Source of the DNA: a virus | IMG/VR virus record: IMGVR_UViG_3300046002_005654 | Span: 31,511-95,510 of that record | Reading direction: 5' to 3' (one strand) | Length of the DNA: 64,000 nt | Part shown: one piece after another, positions 9,009-19,359 of the stretch | Layout: every line of letters starts with the position of its first letter | Position numbering within the stretch: position 1 is the first letter of the stretch | The notes under the pieces: generated by a model | Databases searched by the model: none | Told to the model about the DNA's origin: nothing | What the model saw: the letters and a program-made list of their open reading frames with translations, nothing else | Position numbers and translations under genes: made by a program

Positions 9009-12000
9009 TTAATTATCAGTTTCTACATATATTTTTTTCATACGTATATTTCTAGCTGTTGTTGTTAATGTCGCTAATTGAAAACCAGCTCTCATTTGTG
9101 CTGTTGATAATGGTAATGTTGATGTAGTAGTTCCTTCAGTAGAAGTACTATCTGTTAAATTATCAATTCTCCAATGAATAGTACTTGTAGCCGTATTATA
9201 AAATAAGAAAAAATCATATAATTTATTTACTGCAAAAGCAACTCCTGTACTTACTCTTGTTTCAGTAGTTCCGTTTTTTGTTGTAAGCATAAAGTTAGTG
9301 TCTGACAAAGCTGTACTATAAGCAATTCCAGCTCTATTTCCAGTTGCGTTTTCAGTAGCCACTACCGTTGCCATTGCTTGGTCAGCTACTCCTACAAAAA
9401 ACCTACTACCAGTTGCTCCTGTTCCATAATTTGCATCTGGAAACCATAATCTATACACTGCAAAAAATCCGCCATTAGAAGCAATTCCTGATGATGTGTT
9501 TAAAGGCGATAAAGCTTGGCTTGTTCCACAAGTTGCATTAGCAGTCGCTGCACTAACAATATTAGTACAAACTCCATAAGAAGTGCTACTTGGGTTTGGC
9601 GTTGAAATAGTACCAACTGACGTAACAGCACCTCCTATAGCGCTTATTGAACTTGTTGTATTTGGACTTACTAAAAATATTGAATTTTGATAAATTGCAT
9701 TTTGTAAAGGAGTATCTAATCCAGATGCTCCTTTGGTTTTTAATGCGAATCTTCCAGCCACATATTTTCCATAATAAGAACCGTATCCAGAAGCAGGCGT
9801 AGGTGGCTCTGTAGTAATACCATGAACATTTATTACTGAATCATCTGTAATTGTTAGTTCAGTAAAACCGTTTTTTGTTATTGTAAGTGGAGTACCTGTT
9901 GCTGTTGTTGAATTATTTATAATTAAAGCTCTACCTGTAGAATTGTTATGCACATAGACTCCAGATGAAGTAGATTGATTACTAACAAGTAATCCATATC
10001 CAATACCTGAATTATTTACTGAAACAATACCAGAGCCTGTAGTAGAAAGGTTACTTGAATATATTCCATTGCCACTAGTAGATTGATTATCAGAATATAT
10101 ACCATTTCCAGAAGACGTAGATAAATTATATGAATATATACCATTACCTGCATTACTTGAAGCATTATTTATAGAATACATACCATAGCCAGTAGAATTA
10201 TTAGATACTTTTAATACGTTTGCAGATGATGTGCTTCCGTTGTTAACTAAATTTAATCCAACTGTTTGAGTAGAAGTTGAGTTTGTAAAAGTTTTTAATG
10301 ATGTTACTGTTTGGTCAGTAGCTAATATCATATCTCCACCACCTGCAATTGTTGCCCAAGTATTATCTCCTCTTAAGTACGTAGTAGCGCTTGGAGTTCC
10401 TGTAGCGGTTAAATTGGAAATATCTACTGATGTTAAATAAGTAGAAGAGTCAACTGTACCGTTAGCTTTCAAGAAACCTGTTGCTAATCCACTCGGAACC
10501 CTATAACCTGTAGCTATAGAATATCCTGATATTTGAAGTTGGTTAGCTACATCATCAACACTTGTTCCTAACAATAACCTACCATACCATCTACCAAAGA
10601 CAGTTGACGCGTTTCCTATTACAGTTGTATTACTTCCTAGACCAATAGCGTTTAAACCAATGACTATCTGATTAGTTTGATTATCTACTAAAGACCTAGT
10701 TCCGCTACCTATAAATACAGAATTAGAAAGTAACGTATTTAATGTTATTCCATCCGCGATAAATCTTCCACTATCGTAACCTAAAAGCGTATTTGAACCT
10801 CCTGTAGTTATATTTAATCCTGCATTACCACCTACTATAACGTTTAAATTTCCATCAACTAAAGCTAATCCCGCTCCGTAACCACCAAGAATGGTGTTTC
10901 CTGTACCTTTAGCATAAAATCCCGCACTTACCCCAACATATAAATTATTATTCCCAATAATATTACCATTCCCTGCGTTACTTCCAATGAAAGTATTTGT
11001 AGTTCCAATAGTATTGTTTGCCCCTGCTCCTGACCCTAAAAGCGTAATGTTACTACCTGTTATATTTCTTACACCCGCGCCTTTACCAATAAGAGTATTT
11101 GTAGTTATATTCGATGCTCTAAATTCATTAGATATGTTTCCACCACTATTTAAAAGTGTCGTTGTCGCAGAAGAAGTACCAATAGTTTTAACTGATACTA
11201 AAACAGTACCACTAAACGCGACGTCAGGGGTTACGGTTAAAACAGCAGTAGTAGTGGCTAAAATAGTGTTAGTTCCGGCAAATGAAATTAACGAACCTCC
11301 ACCAAAAGTAGTAGTAAAAGTTCCGCTACCTCCTCCGCTTATAACTATTTGATAATAAGTACCAATTGATGCTGCTAACGTTCCTACTAAAGCACTTGAG
11401 TTTCCGGCTGTGTGTGCGTATCCCAATACAAAACTTGTGCCTGACCATCCCGCTCCTGAGCCTGTTGCTGATATTTCAGCGCCTAATGGAGCAGTATCAC
11501 TAGCTGTTGTACCTTTAAAAGATTTTGTTCCTGTAATAGTTTCAGTACCTGTTATATGTACAGTATTTGTGTCATTTGAAGGAGTATACCCTAATGCAGT
11601 AGCAACTGTTTTAGGTTTCCATAATAATGTTGCTGTATCATAAGCTAAAACCTCGTTATTATTTGGAGCAATAGCTGACACATTATGTAATTCTTCTAAC
11701 TCATATCCATTTTGAACTTTTACAAATATTGTTCCGTTAACACCGTGAGCATATAAAACATACCCAATTGTAACAAGGTGTAATGGTGCAATAGGTTTTA
11801 TATTAGTTATTTGTCCAGCAACTGTTCCGCTTAGATATAAAACATCACCGTCAGCCCAAGTTTCACCTTGTAAACTACCAGTAGTATTAATTCCTCTTAC
11901 TGTTCCACTTGTATTAATATAACCTTCTTGGTTTATTAATATTGTTTCTGTTACAATACCTATAGTTGTTCCACTAGTTATTTCGCTATCAGCTTTTGCT

Positions 12001-12287
12001 AAATCAACTTTAGGTCTTTGTCCTTGTGCTCCAGTGATTATGACAGCTTGATAATTAGCTTCAGATAATGTTATGTTTGTTGCTGTTTTATTAACTATTC
12101 TAAGTACAGTTTCTTGTCCAATTTGTAAAGTTACGTTTCCGCCTTTAAGACCTAAATCTAATGTACCGTCAGTATCATTCCATTTTAATTTGCCAACTGC
12201 ACTTGTTTGGGTTATAGCTGTATTAAATTGTTTGTAATTAGCTGTTACTCCCCCAGTAACAGCTAAATCATCTAGTATTTTAGACAT
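9009..12287 (-). CDS. Large repeat-rich tail fibre/adhesin
   Basis: 1092 residues, dominated by Gly/Thr/Ser/Asn. Three repeat zones are visible: a middle region of short turns such as LLGSGAGANN, FIGSNAGNGN and LYVGVSAGF, typical of trimeric beta-roll adhesins; a region with five or more GNGIYS-like units (NGIYSYN, NGIYSDN, NGIYSSN); and a C-terminal globular part with GSYYGKYVAGRFALKTK. This is the build of a trimeric receptor-binding fibre. It is transcribed after a 722-residue protein with related motifs. Repeats make it a candidate for recombination between phages and host-range change. Confidence 0.75.
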   Translation of the reverse strand: MSKILDDLAVTGGVTANYKQFNTAITQTSAVGKLKWNDTDGTLDLGLKGGNVTLQIGQETVLRIVNKTATNITLSEANYQAVIITGAQGQRPKVDLAKADSEITSGTTIGIVTETILINQEGYINTSGTVRGINTTGSLQGETWADGDVLYLSGTVAGQITNIKPIAPLHLVTIGYVLYAHGVNGTIFVKVQNGYELEELHNVSAIAPNNNEVLAYDTATLLWKPKTVATALGYTPSNDTNTVHITGTETITGTKSFKGTTASDTAPLGAEISATGSGAGWSGTSFVLGYAHTAGNSSALVGTLAASIGTYYQIVISGGGSGTFTTTFGGGSLISFAGTNTILATTTAVLTVTPDVAFSGTVLVSVKTIGTSSATTTLLNSGGNISNEFRASNITTNTLIGKGAGVRNITGSNITLLGSGAGANNTIGTTNTFIGSNAGNGNIIGNNNLYVGVSAGFYAKGTGNTILGGYGAGLALVDGNLNVIVGGNAGLNITTGGSNTLLGYDSGRFIADGITLNTLLSNSVFIGSGTRSLVDNQTNQIVIGLNAIGLGSNTTVIGNASTVFGRWYGRLLLGTSVDDVANQLQISGYSIATGYRVPSGLATGFLKANGTVDSSTYLTSVDISNLTATGTPSATTYLRGDNTWATIAGGGDMILATDQTVTSLKTFTNSTSTQTVGLNLVNNGSTSSANVLKVSNNSTGYGMYSINNASSNAGNGIYSYNLSTSSGNGIYSDNQSTSGNGIYSSNLSTTGSGIVSVNNSGIGYGLLVSNQSTSSGVYVHNNSTGRALIINNSTTATGTPLTITKNGFTELTITDDSVINVHGITTEPPTPASGYGSYYGKYVAGRFALKTKGASGLDTPLQNAIYQNSIFLVSPNTTSSISAIGGAVTSVGTISTPNPSSTSYGVCTNIVSAATANATCGTSQALSPLNTSSGIASNGGFFAVYRLWFPDANYGTGATGSRFFVGVADQAMATVVATENATGNRAGIAYSTALSDTNFMLTTKNGTTETRVSTGVAFAVNKLYDFFLFYNTATSTIHWRIDNLTDSTSTEGTTTSTLPLSTAQMRAGFQLATLTTTARNIRMKKIYVETDN

Positions 12288-12293
12288 AAATTA

Positions 12294-14462
12294 TTATTTT
12301 TTAATTACCACTGTGTATAATCCTGAAGTAGGAGCTACATTGAATGTAAGCGTAACTACTGTAGAACTTGTTACCACGACTTTTGTATTAACTATTTCTT
12401 TTGTTGCTGTGTCAAATATTGTAACTGTTGGATATAATGATCCTCCAACTAATCCATGTGTTAATGGAATATCTGTTAAAACTCCATTTCCAAAAGCAGA
12501 ATTTACATAAACCCAATTAGCTCCAGTAAGTTCTGTTCTTAATTTTAAAGGAGTAACTGCAAATCCATCATTAGTACCTGTAGTAACTTCTGCTTGTGTT
12601 GCTATTTCTACAGTACCAGTAACTGTCTCTGTAGCTACTGTAATATTTTTATTAACTGAAGTCCAGTTTGCGTCTGCTATTGGATTTGTAATTTCAGCTA
12701 TAATCATATCGCCAATTTCCAATGTAGTTCCAAAGAATCCAGCTCCATTTCCAGCCACAGTAACTGTATATGTATATCCTTTTAATATACCAGCGCCAGT
12801 AGGTGGTGCTACAGAGGCGTCATAAGCACCCATATAAGTTAATGCTCCAGTTAATGCAGATGTAATATCTGAAGTTAAAGCAATAGTACCAGTTGCGGCT
12901 GGAAATGTAATTGTATTAGCTCCAGCTGTTGATGGAGCATTTAATGTTATAGTTCCTGAAGCTGAGCCATTAAATTTAATAGCTCCAGTATCAAAAGATT
13001 TAACACCAGCTACTGGTATAGTTGCCGCTATTCCAACTGCTAATAACGTACTTGTTGCAGAAGGAAATGTATAAGTTTGAGCCGCAGTACCTGTAAAAGT
13101 AGATGACCCAGAAGTAAAAGTATGCCCATTAACTGTTGTTGGAGTAATAGCTCCAAGCGTAATGGTTAAGCTAGGCGTAGTGCCTCCTGATGAAGTTCCT
13201 GACACTCCATTAGCTGTAGTAACACCTATTGCAGTTACAGTTCCTGTTCCATATACAGTTGTATCTAAAGAAAATGTTCCAGCGGCAGTCATTTTTACAA
13301 ACGGAGTGCCTGAAACATAAGTAGGATAAGCTAATGCTCCCCAAGTTCCTATATTAGAAGTAAGAGCAAGTGTACCAGTTGTTGCTGGTAGTGTTAAAAT
13401 CGTAGCTGTTCCAGCAACTGCGCTTGGTTGAATAGTAGCATCTCCTGAAGTATTTCCAAAGAATTTAATCTTACCAATAGTTGTTGTATTAACTCCTAAA
13501 TTTATAACAGAAGCTCCGTCAGTTGTTATTCCAGCAACTACTTTAGTATCTGTAGTTCCAGCGCCTAATACCAATGAATTTGCTGTTAAAGCACCTCCAG
13601 TAGCAGTTACTGTTCCACCTCCAGATGTTGCTATAGTAACAATAGCATCAAGTCCAGTTCCAGTTGTTGTTAAGCTTATGTTTGAACCTTCTACTAATTT
13701 AAGACTTCCTCCAGAAGCTGATAATGTAGTTGTATGAGAAGTTGCGTCTGAAGTTCCAGCTAGAGTTTGATTACCAGTATTTGTTCCTGAGTTTGTTCCT
13801 GTAATATCAGATGTTAAAGCCAAAGTTCCAGTAGCAGTTGGTAATGTAACTGTATAATTTGTAGCTGATGCATTAGCTGAGGCTATTGCTGTTGTTCCAG
13901 TACTTGATCCTTTAACAGCTAATTTAATAGTATCAAAAGTTTTTAATCCAGTAACTGATTGAATTCCAGCAAGAACCATATCTCCAGATCCAGCAGGAGT
14001 AGCCCAAGAACCATCTCCTCTTAAAAATGTAGTTGTGCTTCCTCCGCTAGATCCAGGAACAAGTCCTTTTAATGTAGATGTAAATACATCTAACTCAGCT
14101 GTTAATTGAGTTGCTGTTAAATCTAAAGGATCAGCTAAAGAAGCTGTGTTGTTTCCTTTAAATGTATGTGCGGCCATTTTTGCTAATTTAGCATTAGTTA
14201 CCGCATTAGCTGTAATAGTTTGAGTTCCATCACCAAGAGATGTTACTTCTCCTGTATGGTTAGGGTGTGCGTATGTAAGCGACGACCAAGTTGCTCCATT
14301 CCAAGAATATGCTTTTAAATCAGTTGTGTTCCAATAAGTAAATCCTAAATTTATACCAGCCCATGTAGTTGTTACTGGATGAGATGCTAAATTTTGTAAC
14401 TTCATATTCAACATTTGATTTTTACTTAAATCAATGTCTACTAAAAAAGGAATATTTGCCAT
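12294..14462 (-). CDS. Tail fibre-like protein with [10 protein letters not shown] repeats
   Basis: 722 residues with several copies of a repeat ending [12 protein letters not shown] (or SNI), each after a segment of about 60-130 residues, plus [12 protein letters not shown] segments also found in slightly changed form (YLRGDNTWATI) in the next gene. Such repeats are common in phage fibres of flavobacteria. It starts [16 protein letters not shown], has no signal peptide, and ends in a beta-rich domain ([19 protein letters not shown]). A receptor-binding or fibre-shaft role is inferred. Confidence 0.7.
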   Translation of the reverse strand: MANIPFLVDIDLSKNQMLNMKLQNLASHPVTTTWAGINLGFTYWNTTDLKAYSWNGATWSSLTYAHPNHTGEVTSLGDGTQTITANAVTNAKLAKMAAHTFKGNNTASLADPLDLTATQLTAELDVFTSTLKGLVPGSSGGSTTTFLRGDGSWATPAGSGDMVLAGIQSVTGLKTFDTIKLAVKGSSTGTTAIASANASATNYTVTLPTATGTLALTSDITGTNSGTNTGNQTLAGTSDATSHTTTLSASGGSLKLVEGSNISLTTTGTGLDAIVTIATSGGGTVTATGGALTANSLVLGAGTTDTKVVAGITTDGASVINLGVNTTTIGKIKFFGNTSGDATIQPSAVAGTATILTLPATTGTLALTSNIGTWGALAYPTYVSGTPFVKMTAAGTFSLDTTVYGTGTVTAIGVTTANGVSGTSSGGTTPSLTITLGAITPTTVNGHTFTSGSSTFTGTAAQTYTFPSATSTLLAVGIAATIPVAGVKSFDTGAIKFNGSASGTITLNAPSTAGANTITFPAATGTIALTSDITSALTGALTYMGAYDASVAPPTGAGILKGYTYTVTVAGNGAGFFGTTLEIGDMIIAEITNPIADANWTSVNKNITVATETVTGTVEIATQAEVTTGTNDGFAVTPLKLRTELTGANWVYVNSAFGNGVLTDIPLTHGLVGGSLYPTVTIFDTATKEIVNTKVVVTSSTVVTLTFNVAPTSGLYTVVIKK

Positions 14463-14468
14463 AATTTT

Positions 14469-14786
14469 TTAATTTAATGTTGCTTTGCCAGAAAATGCGG
14501 CGCTAAATGTTAATGTTATATTATTTATATTTTGATAGTTAATTTCACCTATAACAACAGTGCCAGCACTATCCATCACCATTACTGATGGAAATTTATT
14601 CAACATGTGAGAAATTGTCCATACTGTTGAAGGTATGTTCTGAGTATATACAAAATTTTTATCAACATTTAAAATATCTAAAGCCGTTATAAATGGATTT
14701 ATACCATCAGCGCCATCATTAATAAGTTGCGATGTATTTGATACGGATGATGAACTTGATGGTATTGATGTTATTATTTTTGCCAT
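14469..14786 (-). CDS. Small virion-associated protein, unknown
   Basis: 105 residues. The N-terminus is Ser-rich (IPSSSSSVS) and the C-terminal half has a beta-rich module (FVYTQNIPSTVWTISHMLNKFPSVMV) that resembles short C-terminal fibre modules. It shares a base with the preceding gene (stop/start overlap at 14786) and precedes the fibre genes. Confidence 0.55.
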   Translation of the reverse strand: MAKIITSIPSSSSSVSNTSQLINDGADGINPFITALDILNVDKNFVYTQNIPSTVWTISHMLNKFPSVMVMDSAGTVVIGEINYQNINNITLTFSAAFSGKATLN

Positions 14787-15172
14787 TATACTGTTTCTAT
14801 TAAATATTCTACTGATACCTTACTTCCTGCCTTAACAGTAAATGTAATAGGCGTTTGATTAAGCGTTGTTACTTCTATATTCTGAGTTGTTCCAGCTGGG
14901 AATGTAAAAGTGTTATATAATATACTTCCACTTAAAACTATTATAGTTATTGAATGAAATGTATTAATTGGATATAACACAACTTCGTCTGTTATTGGTT
15001 CAAATGAATCCGTAATTAACGTATTATAATTTGGACCGCCATTAGCACAAGTGTTTACCGCTGAAACTAAATTAACTAATTTCCTTAAGTCTGAATTTAA
15101 TATTTTCTTACAGTCTTGAAAAGATATTAGTAGTTCGTTTATTGTTTGATTTATTTCATTGCACTCTATCAT
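14786..15172 (-). CDS. Small beta-rich structural protein, unknown
   Basis: 128 residues: an N-terminal helix pair with Cys residues (CNEINQTINELL, FQDCKKIL) followed by a beta-rich C-terminal domain (SITIIVLSGSILYNTF...). Probably a fibre-base or baseplate-like part, judged only by position. Confidence 0.5.
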   Translation of the reverse strand: MIECNEINQTINELLISFQDCKKILNSDLRKLVNLVSAVNTCANGGPNYNTLITDSFEPITDEVVLYPINTFHSITIIVLSGSILYNTFTFPAGTTQNIEVTTLNQTPITFTVKAGSKVSVEYLIETV

Positions 15173-15187
15173 AATTATATTTTATTT

Positions 15188-15742
15188 TTAAACACATGTG
15201 TTTATTTCTGCTATTTTTCCGTCATTATCTATTCTAAATGAATTTCCATCTATTCCTTCTTTATACCATAAATTTCCAGAACCAACAGGAGTTGATAAAC
15301 TAGGAGATAGATACATTTGAACTCCAATATCAAGTACACTTACTGATGTATATAAAGTTAAATCAAAAGAAGTCATTGGACATGTTAATGAAAACGACTC
15401 TCTTCCTGGATTTGTAAAGAACCAAGAATATGAAACTGCACAATTTTGTATTTCAGCAATTTGTCCTGATGAATTAATTCTATATGAAAATCCATCATAT
15501 TCATATTTATACCATAAATTACCATAAGATACTATATTTGTTAATAATGTATCAGTATATAGTTGAGTACCTACGGTTAGCGGACTTGTGCTTGAATAAA
15601 AAGTTATATCATAAAGAGTTGCTAAACAAGAAGTTGTGTAGACAGAAGCTCCTGGACTTGAAAAGTTATATGAATAATAAGATGGAGGAGCAATTACTAT
15701 TCCATCTGATTGTCTATATATATTTTTTTTAAATTCATTCAT
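15188..15742 (-). CDS. Structural protein made of two tandem repeats
   Basis: 184 residues containing two copies of a unit of about 75-80 residues. Each has the order: aromatic start (YYSYNFSSPG / YSWFFTNPGR), Cys, DITFY/DLTLY, VGTQLYTD / IGVQMYLS, GNLWYK, FRI, and IAEI plus Asn/Cys. The repeats end NC and NTC, so the Cys residues are conserved between copies. Likely an internal duplication of a small beta domain in a fibre or adhesin. Confidence 0.65.
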   Translation of the reverse strand: MNEFKKNIYRQSDGIVIAPPSYYSYNFSSPGASVYTTSCLATLYDITFYSSTSPLTVGTQLYTDTLLTNIVSYGNLWYKYEYDGFSYRINSSGQIAEIQNCAVSYSWFFTNPGRESFSLTCPMTSFDLTLYTSVSVLDIGVQMYLSPSLSTPVGSGNLWYKEGIDGNSFRIDNDGKIAEINTCV

Positions 15743-16992
15743 TATACTTTTGTATTACCTAGTAAATAAAATGTATTAGTAGTTCCTTCTTGATCTATTG
15801 AAGTATTATAATATTGTCCTTTAGATTTTAATCCGGTAGGATTATATATAGTTGTTCCAGAAGCCACAAATGTAACATCAGCAGTTCCCTTTTGAATAAA
15901 TCCAACAAATATATTTACCAATAATCCAGTAGGTATTGTTATATTTATTGGAGTAGTTCCATTATTAATTATTATAGTATAGTTATTGTCAGCACTTGTT
16001 AACACATAAGATGCTGTTATAATTTTTTGTAAATTTGTTGGAATTTTAGATTCCAAATATTCTCTAGTCACAACAGCCTTACCTGTTGATTCAGATGTTA
16101 TTAAAGCATTTGTTACAGAAGGTAAAGTTGCTACTCCATTCATTCTTACAATAAGCGCATCGCTTCTTGAAAATACTGGATATGTGTCATCATTATCTGT
16201 TATAACCCCATTACCAACTACAAATATTGCTTTTGTTGATTCGTTATTTGTTAATAATGAGCCTACTATTGTATTAGCCGCTTGCCCAACTACAGTTACT
16301 ATTTGACCTGTAACATTATGGCCAACACCTAGTAGGCTAACTATTTGACCAGCTGACGTTAAATTTACACCAGTTGCAAATCCATATTCGCTAGAATTAT
16401 TAATTAAACTTCCTATAGTTCCGCTAGCAAATCCAGATGTTATTACGTCATCTCCTATAGATATTGAATTAGTTCCTGTAGTTCCTCTTATAGTTGATAT
16501 GCCTGTAGATGTACTAAAATCAACAGAGTCTAATCCTATTGGTCCAAAATTTAATGGATTTCTTCCTCTTATTATAAAACCTACTCCGCTTCCTTCGTCA
16601 ATAGCTTGAAAAGGAGGTAATATAATTGTAGGCTTATTTAATATTTCAGAAACTCCTGAAGTAGCATTCCAATCAGATTTAACCTGACTAGTTACAGTTG
16701 TTGGAAAAAAGTTATAAACCTTGTTTGAATATGTTATTCCAAAAGCAACTATTCCATTTGGATATGTGTAGTTTGTAGTTCTTAATCCAATCTCGCCTCC
16801 AACTACCTCTCTCCATTCGTATCTAGTACCTTCTTGTATACAATAAAACGTACATCCTTGAACATACGTAAACGCTAGATTGTCACTTAATCCAAGATCC
16901 TTTAATGCAGCTTCGTTCTGAATATATGTCTTAACGTCTAAAGGAATTTGTGTTGTTATTTTTAACCCTAAAGGTATATTTGAATAATCCAT
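15742..16992 (-). CDS. Fibre/appendage protein
   Basis: 416 residues. An N-terminal domain (about 1-120) with aromatic and Cys residues (YVQGCTFYCIQEGTRYEWRE) is followed by a Gly/Thr/Ile-rich middle that looks like a beta-helix and a C-terminal domain ending YYNTSIDQEGTTNTFYLLGN. It abuts both neighbours with stop/start overlaps. An appendage role is inferred. Confidence 0.6.
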   Translation of the reverse strand: MDYSNIPLGLKITTQIPLDVKTYIQNEAALKDLGLSDNLAFTYVQGCTFYCIQEGTRYEWREVVGGEIGLRTTNYTYPNGIVAFGITYSNKVYNFFPTTVTSQVKSDWNATSGVSEILNKPTIILPPFQAIDEGSGVGFIIRGRNPLNFGPIGLDSVDFSTSTGISTIRGTTGTNSISIGDDVITSGFASGTIGSLINNSSEYGFATGVNLTSAGQIVSLLGVGHNVTGQIVTVVGQAANTIVGSLLTNNESTKAIFVVGNGVITDNDDTYPVFSRSDALIVRMNGVATLPSVTNALITSESTGKAVVTREYLESKIPTNLQKIITASYVLTSADNNYTIIINNGTTPINITIPTGLLVNIFVGFIQKGTADVTFVASGTTIYNPTGLKSKGQYYNTSIDQEGTTNTFYLLGNTKV

Positions 16993-17645
16993 TACGTAAG
17001 TTTTTGTATTATGAATTTAATATCTCCATACGAATAAACATTAGTAGATACAAATAAAGTTGTGTTTATACTATCTATAAAAGTTTTTGTAAACCCAGAA
17101 GTAACATCAATATTTAAAGCATTTAATATTTTAAATGTTGATGTTGTTTTTGTATCTGTTATTGCAAAACATATTCTACCTATTGTTGTATATGGTATTG
17201 TTTTTCCAGAAGCAAATACAGTTAATGTATCACTTTGTTTTGATTGTAAAAATCCTTTGTCATCTACTTTTAAAACAACATCAGCATTTGTTACATAATA
17301 ATCAGCCTCTTGCCAATAAAATATTTCTTGAAATGATTGGTATGTATTACAATCTAAAAATTCAGCTTGAATAAATACTGGTTTTGGGCTTCTTTTATCT
17401 TGAGGCAAAACCATTGGCATACATGTATTTTTAGATGTAGTAAGTATTCTATTATAAAGATTTGTTAATGTTCTTCTATTAGGTTGTGATAAAGACGTAT
17501 AACACGCTCCTAACAGCTTATATATAGCTTCTAGTATATATGGATCACTTGAGTTTAGTTTGCCTGTTAAACGAGCTTTTCTATATGTTTTTTCAAGAGA
17601 GCCTATTATAACTGAAACATGTCCTTTTTCATTTATTTCTGCCAT
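16992..17645 (-). CDS. Structural protein, unknown
   Basis: 217 residues, helical at the N-terminus (EINEKGHVSVIIGSLEKTYRKA; YTSLSQPNRRTLTNLYNR) and beta-rich later. It lies between a Cys-rich protein and a fibre gene in an unbroken late operon. No recognised domain. Confidence 0.5.
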   Translation of the reverse strand: MAEINEKGHVSVIIGSLEKTYRKARLTGKLNSSDPYILEAIYKLLGACYTSLSQPNRRTLTNLYNRILTTSKNTCMPMVLPQDKRSPKPVFIQAEFLDCNTYQSFQEIFYWQEADYYVTNADVVLKVDDKGFLQSKQSDTLTVFASGKTIPYTTIGRICFAITDTKTTSTFKILNALNIDVTSGFTKTFIDSINTTLFVSTNVYSYGDIKFIIQKLT

Positions 17646-17650
17646 TTGTA

Positions 17651-18229
17651 TTAAGCTTGTATATATCCACTACAAGTAGTGCAATCTATAGGTATGCAAT
17701 CAGTACATGGAGTAAGAGTACAAAGTTTTTGCAACTTAGTTACCATTTGAGATGCTTGAGTATAGTATCCTATTTGTAGTGCTTTAATAACACTATCAAT
17801 TAACATATTAATAGTTATTACCATTTGATTAGATTTATTTTTATCGCAATCCACACAATTAGTTATCTCTAATTCTAAAAGAAAACTAAGTAAGCAGTAG
17901 TAGTATGGTGTTAGATTATATGTAACCCCAGTTACTGGAGATTGACAATCTTGACATCCAGGAGTATCAATATATGTGCTTTCTACTTCCATATAAACAA
18001 TATCTTTAAATATTGTTAATCCAACATCAGTAGCGTTTATAATCAAAACTTCTCTTTCATTAACTTTTAATAAGTTAGATGTTAAATCTATAGCTAAAGA
18101 ATAATCTTTATAGTCTAACATAGTCCATACCAAAAGCGTAGAAATATTATAAGTTAAGTTTGTTTGAACATCAATAGCTAGTTGCGTACCATTAGTTATT
18201 ATTTCAAAATTATTGATGGTTATAGCCAT
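17651..18229 (-). CDS. Cys-rich structural protein with repeated CxxC motifs
   Basis: 192 residues with CxxC motifs at CQDC, CVDC, CTDC and CTTC; the last two lie close together at the C-terminus (CTLTPCTDCIPIDCTTC). Such pairs could hold a metal or make disulfides in the virion. The N-terminal 80 residues are beta-rich. A second protein of the same late operon (5135-5842) also has a Cys cluster. Function unknown. Confidence 0.55.
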   Translation of the reverse strand: MAITINNFEIITNGTQLAIDVQTNLTYNISTLLVWTMLDYKDYSLAIDLTSNLLKVNEREVLIINATDVGLTIFKDIVYMEVESTYIDTPGCQDCQSPVTGVTYNLTPYYYCLLSFLLELEITNCVDCDKNKSNQMVITINMLIDSVIKALQIGYYTQASQMVTKLQKLCTLTPCTDCIPIDCTTCSGYIQA

Positions 18230-18272
18230 ATCATTATATTTAAATTATTATTTAAGTATTTCATGTTTATGC

Positions 18273-18310
18273 AAAAAAAAAGGAAAGAAGATTTGTTCTT
18301 CTTCCCTTTT
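18273..18310 (-). terminator. Terminator after the 335-codon structural gene
   Basis: On the minus strand, GGGAAGAAGA pairs with TCTTCTTTCC across a 5-nt loop and is followed by a run of nine Ts. Confidence 0.8.
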
Positions 18311-18331
18311 TAGGTATTATTTAATTAATTA

Positions 18332-19339
18332 CTATACTACAGCTAAGTCAGCTGGAACGGCTACTCTAGAACCTACAGATGTACGTAGATTTGCAAGAAC
18401 TGTATTTGTAGCAGCATTGTTTGCTGGCAAATTAGTTACTTTGTCTACAAGTATTGTAAGTACTTTATATTGACGTTCAACAGATGTTTCTTTTCTTGTT
18501 GAATAATGTTTAATTTGAATTGTATTATAGAATCCTGTTGGAGATGCGTAGTATGGAGTTCCAAAGTCAGCAGGATAACCTGTTTGACGATAAACTTCAT
18601 ACTTCATACCTTTAACAAACCATTCAAAGTTAACTGCAAATTTTCCAGTTCCTGAACCAGGAGAGGCTTGATTAGTTACTACAGGAACAACAAGACCACT
18701 ATTAGTAGCTGGTTGAGTAGTGTCATATGCATTTAAGAATGATTTACCAAGAACATCAAATTCAATTTGTTTTCCGATAAGTTTACCAGCAGAGAATTTT
18801 TGTACTTTACTAGTAATAGTAAATGTAGCAGCTCCAGTAGAAACAACAGCTAATTCAAAGTTACCTCTTTTAATAAGATTTTTTTGAAGAGACAAAAGTA
18901 ATCCGTCTTTAATAGCAGTAGTTGTTTCAGCAGAAACACCAGTTACATAGAACCCTTGAACTATTGCAAAATTTTCAGGAGATAAAGATCCACCATCATT
19001 GTAAATTCTACATTCAATTTCATATGTAGTAGCAGCAGTAGCTGTACCAACTGTAACAGTAACTAATTTTTGAACTTCAGCAGCGTATTCTTTAAGTGTA
19101 ATTTTTTCAATTAAAGAAGGATCAACAACATCTGAAAACTCATAATCTAATCCTTTAGAAGCATCTCCACTAGTTTTTTGTAAATAGCTAAATGGAAGTC
19201 CATCAGCAATAATAACTCCTTGACTAGATACTGCTTTGATTTCTTTATCAGAGGCTGAAGCAATAAATGTTTTTGTAGTAGTTTCTGTGGCGACAGCATT
19301 TCCTATAATTAATTCACCAACTTGATTTGGTCCGTACAT
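18332..19339 (-). CDS. Abundant virion structural protein (tail/capsid-associated)
   Basis: 335 residues, Ala/Thr/Val-rich and beta-rich, starting MYGPNQVGELIIGNAV and ending in a region with VERQYKVLTILVDKV. It is followed by a strong terminator, as is the capsid gene, which often marks high-copy virion proteins. The order capsid, two small proteins, then this gene fits a conserved structural protein of crAss-like phages, but I cannot name it safely. Confidence 0.6.
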   Translation of the reverse strand: MYGPNQVGELIIGNAVATETTTKTFIASASDKEIKAVSSQGVIIADGLPFSYLQKTSGDASKGLDYEFSDVVDPSLIEKITLKEYAAEVQKLVTVTVGTATAATTYEIECRIYNDGGSLSPENFAIVQGFYVTGVSAETTTAIKDGLLLSLQKNLIKRGNFELAVVSTGAATFTITSKVQKFSAGKLIGKQIEFDVLGKSFLNAYDTTQPATNSGLVVPVVTNQASPGSGTGKFAVNFEWFVKGMKYEVYRQTGYPADFGTPYYASPTGFYNTIQIKHYSTRKETSVERQYKVLTILVDKVTNLPANNAATNTVLANLRTSVGSRVAVPADLAVV

Positions 19340-19359
19340 ATTTTATGTTTTATTTATTA

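Noticed and set aside
10987-11643. Long plus-strand open frames (121 and 77 codons) inside the large fibre gene
   Set aside because: They are antisense to a repeat-rich gene; the frames come from its biased codons and have no leader or domain.
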